From positions 97,074 to 161,073 of the forward strand of contig JBARUK010000043.1 of the NCBI GenBank assembly GCA_049645705.1: a stretch of DNA of 64,000 nucleotides, given 5' to 3'. The position numbers were made by a program, and so were the translations under genes. The notes below the pieces were generated by a model that saw nothing but the letters and a program-made list of their open reading frames with translations, was not told where the DNA came from and ran no database searches. Positions 9,201-17,884 of this stretch are shown piece by piece. Source of the stretch: JBGNFV01 sp049645705 (GTDB taxonomy: Bacteria > Bacteroidota > Bacteroidia > Cytophagales > Cyclobacteriaceae). The first letter of the stretch is position 1. Each line of letters opens with the position of its first letter.

Positions 9201-10337
9201 ATGAGGATAGGTATAGAGGCACAAAGGCTTTTCAGAAAGAAGAAACACGGCATGGAGGTGGTAGCCCTTGAGGTTATTCGCCACCTGCAGGAGATTGATC
9301 ATGAAAATGAGTATTTCGTATTCGTAAAGGATGATGAAGACTCTGACTGCCTCAATAAAACGGCAAATTTTGAGATTGTAACCCTGCCCGCAGCCTCTTA
9401 CCCTGTATGGGAGCAGGTACACCTTCCTAAAGCGGCTAAAAAGTATAACCTGGATGTGCTGCACTGCACCTGTAATACGGCCCCGCTACTGACCTCGATA
9501 CCTATGGTACTGACGCTTCATGATATTATTTATCTTGAATCGGTCAGTTTTAAGGGTACTGCCTATCAGAACTTCGGTAATCTTTATCGTCGTTACCTGG
9601 TACCTAAGATCGTAGGTAAGTGCGAAAAGGTGCTTACGGTCTCCCACTTTGAGAAGGAAAAAATAGTAGACCGGCTAGGCCTGAACCCTAACAAAGTCCA
9701 GGTAGTGTACAATGCTATCAACCGTAATTTTAGAAAGGTAGAGGATGAAGCTGCTCTGATCAGAATCAGGGAAGAATATGCTCTGCCGACAGACTTCATT
9801 TTGCTATTTGGTAATACAGCTCCGAAAAAGAACACCATAGGTGCCCTTAAAGCCTATGTTTCTTACTGTGAAGCAGTTTCGGATCCGCTACCGATGGTAA
9901 TAACTGATATAGATCCTCAATTTATCGAAAAGCTGCTGCAGGAACTGAAGGCTACTCACCTGAGAAAAAACCTGCACCTGAAGGACTATATTGCCTTCGA
10001 TCAGCTACCAATTGTATACAGTATGGCTTCATTCTTCCTGTACCCGAGCTTAAGGGAAAGCTTTGGGATGCCTATATTGGAAGCTATGGCATGTGGTACG
10101 CCGGTAATAACCAGTGATACATCTTCTATGCCGGAGGTATCCGGCGGAGCAGCTTTACTCTCGGATCCGTTTGAACCGGCAAGCATTACGGAGCAGATGG
10201 TGAAGTTGCACGATGATGAAAAATTGAGGTCTGATCTAAGGTCGAAAGGACTGGCCAGAGCGTCAGAGTTTAACTGGAGTAACACAGCGGCAGAGGTTCT
10301 ATCTGTCTTTAAAGCTTTGCACAAAATACCCGCATAA
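9201..10337 (+). CDS. Family 4 glycosyltransferase (GT-B)
   Basis: A 378-residue retaining GT-B glycosyltransferase. The N-terminal acceptor domain begins MRIGIEAQRLFRKKKHGMEV. The C-terminal donor domain carries the E-x7-E signature in RESFGMPILEAMACGTPVIT followed by SSMPEVSGGAALL, typical of GT4. It is a soluble or peripheral cytoplasmic enzyme that adds a sugar to the lipid-linked intermediate. The methyltransferase gene starts one base after its stop, so the two are surely co-transcribed. Donor and linkage are unknown. Confidence 0.9.
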   Translation: MRIGIEAQRLFRKKKHGMEVVALEVIRHLQEIDHENEYFVFVKDDEDSDCLNKTANFEIVTLPAASYPVWEQVHLPKAAKKYNLDVLHCTCNTAPLLTSIPMVLTLHDIIYLESVSFKGTAYQNFGNLYRRYLVPKIVGKCEKVLTVSHFEKEKIVDRLGLNPNKVQVVYNAINRNFRKVEDEAALIRIREEYALPTDFILLFGNTAPKKNTIGALKAYVSYCEAVSDPLPMVITDIDPQFIEKLLQELKATHLRKNLHLKDYIAFDQLPIVYSMASFFLYPSLRESFGMPILEAMACGTPVITSDTSSMPEVSGGAALLSDPFEPASITEQMVKLHDDEKLRSDLRSKGLARASEFNWSNTAAEVLSVFKALHKIPA

Positions 10338-10338
10338 T

Positions 10339-11112
10339 ATGGAAGTGATAGCTGATAAAAACTTTACCCGTTACACACGGGCGGTAGACCTGAAAAGGGT
10401 TGATTTTATCGTCAAAAACCTAAAGAAATCTATCCCTGATACAGGTACTGTATTGGATGTAGGCTGCGGAAACGGTAATATCAGTATGCAGCTCGGCGGC
10501 CTAGGCTACATGGTCCAGGGTGTGGACGTGAGCGATAAGGCCATTAAAAAGGCCAAAGAAACAAATACCTTCTCTAATGTACTGTTCGATGTGATCAGTG
10601 CAGAACAACTGGTAGCTGACGGAAAAAAATACGATGCTGTTATTTGCAGTGAAGTATTGGAGCACCTGGAAGAACCTGAGAAGCTGGTGGCTACACTGCA
10701 TGACCTTATCAGCGATAATGGCATATTAATTGTAACTGTACCAAATGGAACAGGACCACGTGAGGTACTGATGACGAAGCCAATGCAAAAAATGCGGGAC
10801 GGCAACGGAGCCTTGTGGAAATTTACTAAAGGCATAAAGAGTATGCTGGGTTATTCCGGAACTACTGTACAGTCTGACGCGGATAACCTGGATCACATAC
10901 AGTTCTTCACACATAAGGATCTGTATCGTATGGCAGATAACAACGGTTTCAAGATCGTTGAATTCGGTCATGCGGACTGGATGGAGGATATTTTTCCTTA
11001 TTCATTTTTAAGTAAAAGAATACACGCTCTTCAGCGTCTGGACTGCCAAATTGCCGATAAGCTTCCTCATGGAATGGTCGGAGGTTTCCAGACGGTCTGG
11101 GTAAAAAAATAA
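10339..11112 (+). CDS. Class I SAM-dependent methyltransferase
   Basis: A 257-residue methyltransferase. The SAM-binding glycine motif VLDVGCGNGNI is at about residues 38-48, an acidic strand end follows (QGVDVSDKAI), and SEVLEHLEEPEKLV resembles motif II of the UbiG/UbiE and sugar-methyltransferase groups. Cytoplasmic, with no signal or membrane segment. It is the last gene of the tight polysaccharide cluster (one base after the GT4 gene), so methylation of a sugar in the polymer is the likely job. That role is inference from position. The next gene starts 41 bases later and encodes a secreted protein. Confidence 0.85.
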   Translation: MEVIADKNFTRYTRAVDLKRVDFIVKNLKKSIPDTGTVLDVGCGNGNISMQLGGLGYMVQGVDVSDKAIKKAKETNTFSNVLFDVISAEQLVADGKKYDAVICSEVLEHLEEPEKLVATLHDLISDNGILIVTVPNGTGPREVLMTKPMQKMRDGNGALWKFTKGIKSMLGYSGTTVQSDADNLDHIQFFTHKDLYRMADNNGFKIVEFGHADWMEDIFPYSFLSKRIHALQRLDCQIADKLPHGMVGGFQTVWVKK

Positions 11113-11153
11113 ACTCTTCGCACCTATCCGGTACGGAGAACCGTTTGAAACAT

Positions 11154-12887
11154 ATGAATCTATTCTTAAGCGTATACTCGCGAGTAACTGGGCTGACGCT
11201 CCTGCTGCTCGCGATTTCTTTTTTAGATGCTTATGCACAGCAGGTAGCTAAGAGAGCACCAAATGGCCAGGGCTACCTCCTGCACCTGCCTTCTGATTAT
11301 GCTGAAACGAACCAGGACTACCCGGTACTGATCTTTCTCCATGGGATAGATGAGAAAGGGAGTGGATCGTCAGCTGACCTGGAAAAGCTAAAGGTTAACG
11401 GGCCGCCATCATGGATCGAGAGAGGTCACGATATGCAGTTTACGGTGAACAGCCGAAGCTACTCTTATATAGTGGTAAGCCCGCAGCTTTCTGAAGAGGC
11501 CAGCGGATGGTATACGAACCAGATAGATAAGCTCATCAGCCATATACAGGAAACATATAGGGTGGATGCCGGACGTATCTACCTGACAGGCCTTAGTATG
11601 GGAGGTAACGGTACATGGCGCTATGGCTTTGATAAAAAGGAAGAGGCTTCGCGTGTAGCTGCCATAGCCCCCATAGCAGGATGGGGAAACCCGGCTAAGG
11701 TCTGCAACATTGCTGATAAGAAACTGCCGGTATGGGCATTTCATGGAGCAAATGACCGTGTGATAGCTGAAAGCAGAGACCGCTCTATGGTAAAGGCATT
11801 GAAACGCTGTGATTCTACCCTTATCACCTATACGGTCTATGAAAATACGGGCCATGATAGCTGGACCAGGGCTTATGACCCTGGTCACAAATACCATTCA
11901 CCTAATCTATATGAGTGGTTGCTCGCACATTCTTTACCTGGCAGGGAAACAGAGCGGAACAATATCCCGAATACACTCCCTATTGAGAAAGCCAACCCTG
12001 ACAGCCAAAAAGTTGCTGATAAGGGTACAGTGACTGGCGAGAAGAAGAAAAGGCCAAAGGGTATACGGTTCAGAATGGTATCACCTATGCCGAAAGCCCT
12101 GCACGAGACATCCGGACTATTGGTAAGAGGTCCCAACCGTATCTGGTCTCATAATGATAGTGGCAACCAGCCTGTACTGTTCCTTACGGACACATTGGGG
12201 AATGTTCTGGATATGAAAACCGTGACGGGAGCCTTTAATCTGGACTGGGAAGACCTGGCCGAAGATGATGATGGCAATGTATATATCGGCGATTTTGGCA
12301 ATAACCGAAATAACCGCAGGGCACTGCAGATCTTTAAAATACCGAACCCGGACCTGGAGGAAGATAATCGTATATCAGCGGAGAAAATAGAGTTCACCTA
12401 CCCTGATCAAACTACCTACCCGCCGGACAGCACCCGGATGAATTTTGATATGGAGGCTATGATCTACAAAGACGGAGCTCTCTACTTATTTTCTAAAAAC
12501 AGGACTGTACCTTATACCGGTATCTCTAAAATTTACAAAATCCCATCTGAACCAGGAACTTACGAAGCTTCATTAATCGACAGTTTATCTTTGGGAGGAA
12601 ACATGATGCTGGAAACCTGGGTTAGTGCGGCCGATATCAGTAAGGATGGGCGAACTGTAGCCCTGTTGGGGTATGATAAAATTTTTCTGCTTACCTGCCT
12701 TGAGAACGATGATTTTTCAGGTGCCAGCCTGGAAACTATAAGTTTGGAGGCTTTTTCTCAAAAGGAGGGGATAGGTTTTATTAATGAGACTGAGTTATTT
12801 ATTTCTGATGAAATAAGATTCGGAATTATCGGGGGCAATCTTTACCGAGTCGACCTGTCTGAGTACATCGATCATTGTGGCAGGTAA
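11154..12887 (+). CDS. Secreted esterase-like protein with a C-terminal beta-propeller-like domain
   Basis: 577 residues from the ATG at 11154, which gives a standard signal peptide ending near DAYAQQ. Residues about 40-270 form an alpha/beta-hydrolase of the feruloyl-esterase/PHB-depolymerase-like type: oxyanion region FLHGIDEKGSG, nucleophile elbow GLSMGG, acid FHGANDRVI and His in TGHDSW. A charged linker (EKKKRPKG) leads to a second domain from about residue 305. It has HNDSGN, WEDLAEDDDGNVYIGDFGNN and MNFDMEAMIYKDGALYLFSK, a repeat pattern like the SdiA-regulated/NHL-type propellers seen in secreted Bacteroidota proteins. No T9SS C-terminal domain is evident. It is the first of three neighbouring proteins sharing the esterase domain. 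The substrate is not known; an acylated polysaccharide is plausible given the cluster just upstream. Confidence 0.8.
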   Translation: MNLFLSVYSRVTGLTLLLLAISFLDAYAQQVAKRAPNGQGYLLHLPSDYAETNQDYPVLIFLHGIDEKGSGSSADLEKLKVNGPPSWIERGHDMQFTVNSRSYSYIVVSPQLSEEASGWYTNQIDKLISHIQETYRVDAGRIYLTGLSMGGNGTWRYGFDKKEEASRVAAIAPIAGWGNPAKVCNIADKKLPVWAFHGANDRVIAESRDRSMVKALKRCDSTLITYTVYENTGHDSWTRAYDPGHKYHSPNLYEWLLAHSLPGRETERNNIPNTLPIEKANPDSQKVADKGTVTGEKKKRPKGIRFRMVSPMPKALHETSGLLVRGPNRIWSHNDSGNQPVLFLTDTLGNVLDMKTVTGAFNLDWEDLAEDDDGNVYIGDFGNNRNNRRALQIFKIPNPDLEEDNRISAEKIEFTYPDQTTYPPDSTRMNFDMEAMIYKDGALYLFSKNRTVPYTGISKIYKIPSEPGTYEASLIDSLSLGGNMMLETWVSAADISKDGRTVALLGYDKIFLLTCLENDDFSGASLETISLEAFSQKEGIGFINETELFISDEIRFGIIGGNLYRVDLSEYIDHCGR

Positions 12888-13612
12888 TTTTTTTTGAAAA
12901 AAAATCAAAAAAATGGACCTTTGAATAGTTCAACTTTTCAGAGACCTTATCAATCTTTTCCCACTCACTTGTTTGGATTTAATTTTAGCTGGTTTTCTGA
13001 AACATTATCAGGTAATTATGAGTATATATAATTGTCTGATCATTTTTTTAACTGTCATTTCTACCTCCCGGTAGATTATTAAAATAGTGTACGAAATTTA
13101 TTCGTATACAGTAGGCGATATACGCCCAAATTTTACCTCTTCAAACGTTTTATAAGCCCTTATCCTTTCACATCTTTGTATCTGGGAATATGTACTTCAT
13201 GCCAATTTTGGCGATCCCCACTCCAATATTACCCTGAAACGGCTACCATATTGGTTAACATCAGTTCAATAAGGTTCTAAAAAATATAACTATTAATGAA
13301 TATCATGTACATAATCAAATAGGTTAGGCGGTAATTTAAAATTGTACTATTCCAATCCTATTCTTACGGATTATTATATTGAACCTTGCTTGCCATTTGA
13401 ATTAATTTTTTAGAAAAATCCTTCTACACCCCAAAACGCGTCTTTCTATTAGCATATTTCTCATACCCCTCTTCTACAACTGCCTTTTGCTATTAAGATC
13501 TCAATTTATATTTTAGTGTGCATTTTCGCAGAAACACACTCAGGAACTATACCCTGTTGCGAATTGTACCTACTAAAGAATTTTGTTTAGAACCAACGGA
13601 CAAGTTAAATTC
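12888..13612. other. AT-rich intergenic region, no gene seen
   Basis: 725 bases between two secreted-esterase genes. There is an A/T-run pair just after the stop at 12887 but no GC-rich terminator stem. A short stem TCTACC/GGTAGA occurs near 13062-13077. No reading frame with recognisable content was found on either strand. The long leader probably carries the promoter of the 13613 gene, but no complete two-part consensus was recognised. Confidence 0.4.
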
Positions 13613-16600
13613 ATGATCAGACTTTCTGCTACCATTGGCTCGAAGGTGTACGACTTTTTATCAGTAAGGCCTTTTACACCTGCCTCTCTATCAACCAGTT
13701 TTCGCAAATTTTTACTGACACTTGCCTTTGTCGTTATCGGCATTTCCACTGTAGTGGCTCAATCTCATACCCCTATTCCTAAGAAGGGTAATAGACTGGG
13801 TTACTGGGAATTTTTGCCTAAAGGATACAGCAGCAACTCTAACGAGAAATATCCACTTATCATTTTCCTTCATGGCCTGGGCGAAACAGGCAATGGCTCG
13901 AAAAACGCACTGAAGAAGATCCTGAGAGTGGGTCCTCCAAAGGAAATAGATCGTGAAGGAGCTGACATGAAGTTTACTGTCAACGGCAAAACTTACAGCT
14001 TCCTTGTTATGTCACCACAGATCGGTGGCGGATGGTGGACAGAGAAAGATCTGGACATCTTCATCGATCACGTTATTAAAGAGTACAATGTAGATCCTAA
14101 CCGTATCTACCTGACCGGGCTGAGCCTCGGCGGAGGAGGTACATGGGCATACGCTACCGGGTTCTATAATAAGGACGATAACCGCTTTGCTGCCATCGCC
14201 CCGGTAGCAGGTTTCGGAAATGCCAGCAAAACCTGTAACCTATCAAAATTCAATGTGCCTGTTTGGGCATTTCACAATCGTGGAGATGGCATCGTAACTT
14301 ATGCTAAGGGCAAAGCGATGGTAGATGCTTACAATGCCTGTAAGCCTGCCCCGAGTCCCAAAGCTAAAATGACTGTGTATGAGAGTAACTCGCACGATAG
14401 CTGGACGAATGCATACGAAACTGATCATCGTGTGCACACACCTAACCTGTACGAATGGTTTCTCCAGCACACACTGGGAAACAGCAAAAAGCCTGAGGGT
14501 AATAAAAACCCTGTAGCTAATGCCGGTCAGGACAAAACCATCACTCTGCCTACTAATAGCCTGAACATAGAAGGCAATGGACAGGATGAGGACGGGCAGG
14601 TAAAGTCTTACTGGTGGAATAAGGTAAGCGGGCCTAACGCTAACCTGAAGAACAAAGACAAGAAGACACTGGAAGTCAGTGGTATGGTACAGGGACAGTA
14701 TGTGTTCGAGCTTATCGTAACTGACGATAAAGGTGCGAAAGGTAATGACCGTATGAAGGTAACGGTGAAGCCTGAGCCTAAAGCGAACAAAGCACCTGTG
14801 GCAAGAGCTGGTCAGGACAAAACTATCACTCTGCCTACTAATAGTCTGAACATAGAAGGTGACGGACAGGATGAGGACGGACAGGTAAAATCTTACTGGT
14901 GGAATAAGGTAAGCGGGCCTAACGCTAACCTGAAGAACAAAGACAAGAAGACACTGGAAGTCAGTGGCATGGTACAGGGACAGTATGTGTTCGAGCTTGT
15001 CGTAACTGACGATAAAGGTGCAAAAGGCAATGACCGTATGAAGGTAACGGTGAAGCCTGAGCCTAAAGCGAACAAAGCACCTGTGGCAAGAGCCGGTCAG
15101 GACAAAACCATTACTCTACCTACTAATAGCCTGACTATTCAGGGTAGCGGACAGGATGAGGATGGTCAGATAAAAGAATACTGGTGGAGAAAGAAAAGCG
15201 GGCCACAAGCCAGGCTTAGCAACCAGGACAAAGCCACGCTGCAGGTCAGCAACATGAACCAGGGCCAGTATGTATTCGAGCTTATCGTAACTGATGATAA
15301 AGGTGCTAAGGGCGCTGACCTGGTAAGCGTAACTGTGAAACCCGAGCCCAGAGCCAATAAAGCACCGGTAGCTAAGGCCGGTCAGGATAAAACCATCACT
15401 CTGCCTACTAACAGCCTGACTATTCAGGGTAGCGGACAGGACGAAGATGGACAGATAAAAGAATACTGGTGGAACAAAGTAAGCGGCCCCCGGGCCAACC
15501 TGCAACAGCGTGACAATGCTACGCTAAAACTTAGCGACCTCACGCGCGGACAGTATGTGTTCGAACTTGTAGTTACTGATGATAAGGGTGCCAAGGGTAC
15601 GGACCGTGTAAACGTAACGGTGAAGCCTGAGCCCCAGGCTGCTAACAAAAGACCGATAGCTAACGCAGGCCAGGACAAAACTATCACTCTGCCCACTAAC
15701 AGCCTGACTATTCAGGGTAGCGGACAAGATGAGGATGGTCAGATAAAAGGATACTGGTGGAGAAAGAAAAGCGGGCCACAAGCCAGACTTAGCAACCAGG
15801 ACAAAGCCACGCTGCAGGTCAGCAACATGAACCAGGGCCAGTATGTATTCGAGCTTATCGTAACTGATGATAAAGGTGCTAAGGGCGCAGACCTGGTAAG
15901 CGTAACTGTTAAGCCTGAGCCCCAGGCTGCTAACAAAAGACCGGTAGCTAATGCCGGCCAGGACAAAACAATCACTCTACCTACTAACAGCCTGACTATT
16001 CAGGGTAGCGGACAAGATGCGGATGGTCAGGTAGTAACCTACCAGTGGAATAAGGTAAGCGGCCCGCAGGCCAACCTGCAGCAGCGCGATAAGCCTACCC
16101 TTCAGGTTAATAACCTGGTTCAGGGACAGTACGTTTTCGAACTGACTGTAACTGACGATAAGGGTGCCAAAGGCCAGGACAGAGTAGCCGTACTGGTGAA
16201 ACCTAAAGCTCAGGCTGCCAACAAAGCACCGATAGCTAATGCAGGCCAGGACAAAACAATCATTCTGCCTACTAACAGTCTGAATATACAAGGTGGCGGT
16301 CAGGATACGGACGGACAGGTAGTAGCCTACCAGTGGACAAAAGTAAGCGGCCCGTATGCTAACCTGCAGCAGCGCGACAAGCCTACCCTCCAGGTCAACG
16401 GCCTGGTTCAGGGACGGTATGTGTTCGAACTAACTGTAACAGATGATAAAGGTGCTAAAGACCTGGACAGAGTAGCCGTACTGGTGAAACCTAAAGCTCC
16501 TGCAGTCAACAGAAAGCCAGTAGTAACTGCCGGAAGAGATCAGATCATACCGGCTGATACCGAAAGATTTATTCTGAGCGCATTTGCTAGTGACCCTGAC

Positions 16601-17311
16601 GGTCAGGTAGTGGCCTACGAATGGGAACAGGTAGCCGGTCCGGCAGTGAATATGACTAATCACTACACTCCTCGCCTGCACCTGCTCAACATGAATGAAG
16701 GCAGCTATGCATTCCGTGTGCAGGTGACTGACGATAAAGGAGCAAAAGCTCATGATGTCGTTAAGGTAACCGTAACTGGCGTGGTACTGGTAACTGCTCC
16801 GGTAGTATTTGCAGGTGAAGACATGATGCTGGAAGGACCTCAGGAATACATTATCCTGAAAGGTAAAGCAAGCCCAGGAGAGAATGGTGCTGCGATCGCA
16901 AGCCATGAGTGGACGCAATCTGAAGGTAACCTTGTTTCGATGAGCTTTGCCGGTACCTCTGCCGCCGAACTGAGAAATGTACCGCCCGGTGAGTATGTGT
17001 TCAGTCTGACTGTAACAGACGCTAATGGAAACGAAGCTTCAGATGAGATCAGAATTGTAGTAGAAGGTAACCTGGATGGTACAAGAGGCCTTAGCGGAAC
17101 TTTCAATCTCTTTGATAACCTCAATGATCTGGCAGGAGCCAGACTGGCTATCCTCGACATTAGTGGAAAGGTTGTAAAATCATGGGACAACTATCAGAAC
17201 GACTGGGACGGCCGTGCCAGTTCGATTGCTATACCTGAAGGCACCTACTTCTTTATGGTAGTGACCAAGGACAAGAAGCATAGCGGAACTGTAAAAATAG
17301 ACAACGACTAA
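13613..17311 (+). CDS. Large secreted esterase-like protein with a PKD-type repeat array and T9SS-type C-terminus
   Basis: 1232 residues from the ATG at 13613; the upstream extension starts with TTG and adds nothing. The long N-terminus ends in a hydrophobic signal (LTLAFVVIGISTVVAQ). Residues about 55-290 are an alpha/beta-hydrolase closely related to the preceding gene: FLHGLGETGNG, nucleophile GLSLGG, acid NRGDGIV and SHDSW. About nine Ig/PKD-like repeats of 95-96 residues follow. Each has AGQDKTITLPTNSL, a QDEDGQ turn, a Trp-containing strand, GQYVFEL and VTDDKGAKG. The last two are diverged. The C-terminal 70 residues (LAGARLAILDISGKVV...GTYFFMV) look like a gliding-motility-type T9SS sorting domain. 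Cell-surface localisation is expected. It may bind and de-esterify carbohydrate, but the substrate is unknown. Confidence 0.85.
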   Translation: MIRLSATIGSKVYDFLSVRPFTPASLSTSFRKFLLTLAFVVIGISTVVAQSHTPIPKKGNRLGYWEFLPKGYSSNSNEKYPLIIFLHGLGETGNGSKNALKKILRVGPPKEIDREGADMKFTVNGKTYSFLVMSPQIGGGWWTEKDLDIFIDHVIKEYNVDPNRIYLTGLSLGGGGTWAYATGFYNKDDNRFAAIAPVAGFGNASKTCNLSKFNVPVWAFHNRGDGIVTYAKGKAMVDAYNACKPAPSPKAKMTVYESNSHDSWTNAYETDHRVHTPNLYEWFLQHTLGNSKKPEGNKNPVANAGQDKTITLPTNSLNIEGNGQDEDGQVKSYWWNKVSGPNANLKNKDKKTLEVSGMVQGQYVFELIVTDDKGAKGNDRMKVTVKPEPKANKAPVARAGQDKTITLPTNSLNIEGDGQDEDGQVKSYWWNKVSGPNANLKNKDKKTLEVSGMVQGQYVFELVVTDDKGAKGNDRMKVTVKPEPKANKAPVARAGQDKTITLPTNSLTIQGSGQDEDGQIKEYWWRKKSGPQARLSNQDKATLQVSNMNQGQYVFELIVTDDKGAKGADLVSVTVKPEPRANKAPVAKAGQDKTITLPTNSLTIQGSGQDEDGQIKEYWWNKVSGPRANLQQRDNATLKLSDLTRGQYVFELVVTDDKGAKGTDRVNVTVKPEPQAANKRPIANAGQDKTITLPTNSLTIQGSGQDEDGQIKGYWWRKKSGPQARLSNQDKATLQVSNMNQGQYVFELIVTDDKGAKGADLVSVTVKPEPQAANKRPVANAGQDKTITLPTNSLTIQGSGQDADGQVVTYQWNKVSGPQANLQQRDKPTLQVNNLVQGQYVFELTVTDDKGAKGQDRVAVLVKPKAQAANKAPIANAGQDKTIILPTNSLNIQGGGQDTDGQVVAYQWTKVSGPYANLQQRDKPTLQVNGLVQGRYVFELTVTDDKGAKDLDRVAVLVKPKAPAVNRKPVVTAGRDQIIPADTERFILSAFASDPDGQVVAYEWEQVAGPAVNMTNHYTPRLHLLNMNEGSYAFRVQVTDDKGAKAHDVVKVTVTGVVLVTAPVVFAGEDMMLEGPQEYIILKGKASPGENGAAIASHEWTQSEGNLVSMSFAGTSAAELRNVPPGEYVFSLTVTDANGNEASDEIRIVVEGNLDGTRGLSGTFNLFDNLNDLAGARLAILDISGKVVKSWDNYQNDWDGRASSIAIPEGTYFFMVVTKDKKHSGTVKIDND
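14500..16785 (+). repeat. In-frame tandem array of about 285-288-base PKD units
   Basis: Unit starts, taken at the AGQDK codons, fall near 14519, 14806, 15091, 15376, 15664, 15952, 16240 and 16528, a period of 285-288 bases. The first two units are nearly identical at the nucleotide level, and units 3 and 5 share long exact stretches. This points to recent unequal exchange or gene conversion within the gene. A ninth, diverged unit follows from about 16800. Confidence 0.9.
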
Positions 17312-17340
17312 AGTATAACTAATCAGTACTGACAGTACGG

Positions 17341-17397
17341 TCCCGGCCGGAGAATTTGCTGAATCTACAGCAGGTTTTCTGGTCGGGATTTTTTTTG
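17341..17397 (+). terminator. Rho-independent terminator after the PKD-repeat gene
   Basis: A long stem pairs TCCCGGCCGGAGAA and GCTG with CAGC and TTTTCTGGTCGGGA (some G-T pairs) and is followed by eight T residues at 17389-17396. It begins 30 bases after the stop codon at 17311. Confidence 0.8.
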
Positions 17398-17884
17398 TCC
17401 GTCATGTAACTGTCTGTCTATTAAAAATTAAGAAAAAATCGGCCACTCCGGGAACGAAAATCTACGAACAAAAGGTTTTCTTACACAGCATTTATAAATC
17501 GAATTTTATTTCAAAACCCCCGATTATTTTTCTTCAAATAAACCGAACATACTTGAGACTTACACAGTATATATAGTGTATGAGTAGACTGGGAGACCAA
17601 ATTTAAGCGTGCACTTATCACTTTAAAATTCAATTTTTAATTCTTATTATTTAACTAAAAAGACCTTCTAATCTCATTTTTTGTCTTTTTCAAAAAAGAA
17701 ATTGAATTTTAGTAAGTAAAAAAGAAAAATTTACTGTTAGTGATTTAGCGAATTTTTCTTATATTTATCTTACATTTGTAATAAGGGGGTTACTTTTCGT
17801 CTTATGTACGTATTAATTCTTAAAGAATTCCCTCAGACCAACCAGTCTTAAAAGGGATTAAGATAATTCAAGGTTCTAAGTTGT
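17398..17884. other. AT-rich leader with a -7-like box upstream of the 17885 gene
   Basis: 487 bases with no recognisable gene. TACATTTG at 17771-17778 matches the Bacteroidota -7 element TAnnTTTG, but no TTTG stands 19 bases before it, so the promoter call is weak. The distance from this box to the ATG is about 107 bases, implying a long untranslated leader if it is used. Confidence 0.4.

Noticed and set aside
8622..9464. A 280-codon minus-strand frame
   Set aside because: Antisense to the epimerase and GT4 genes, crossing both; no recognisable protein content.
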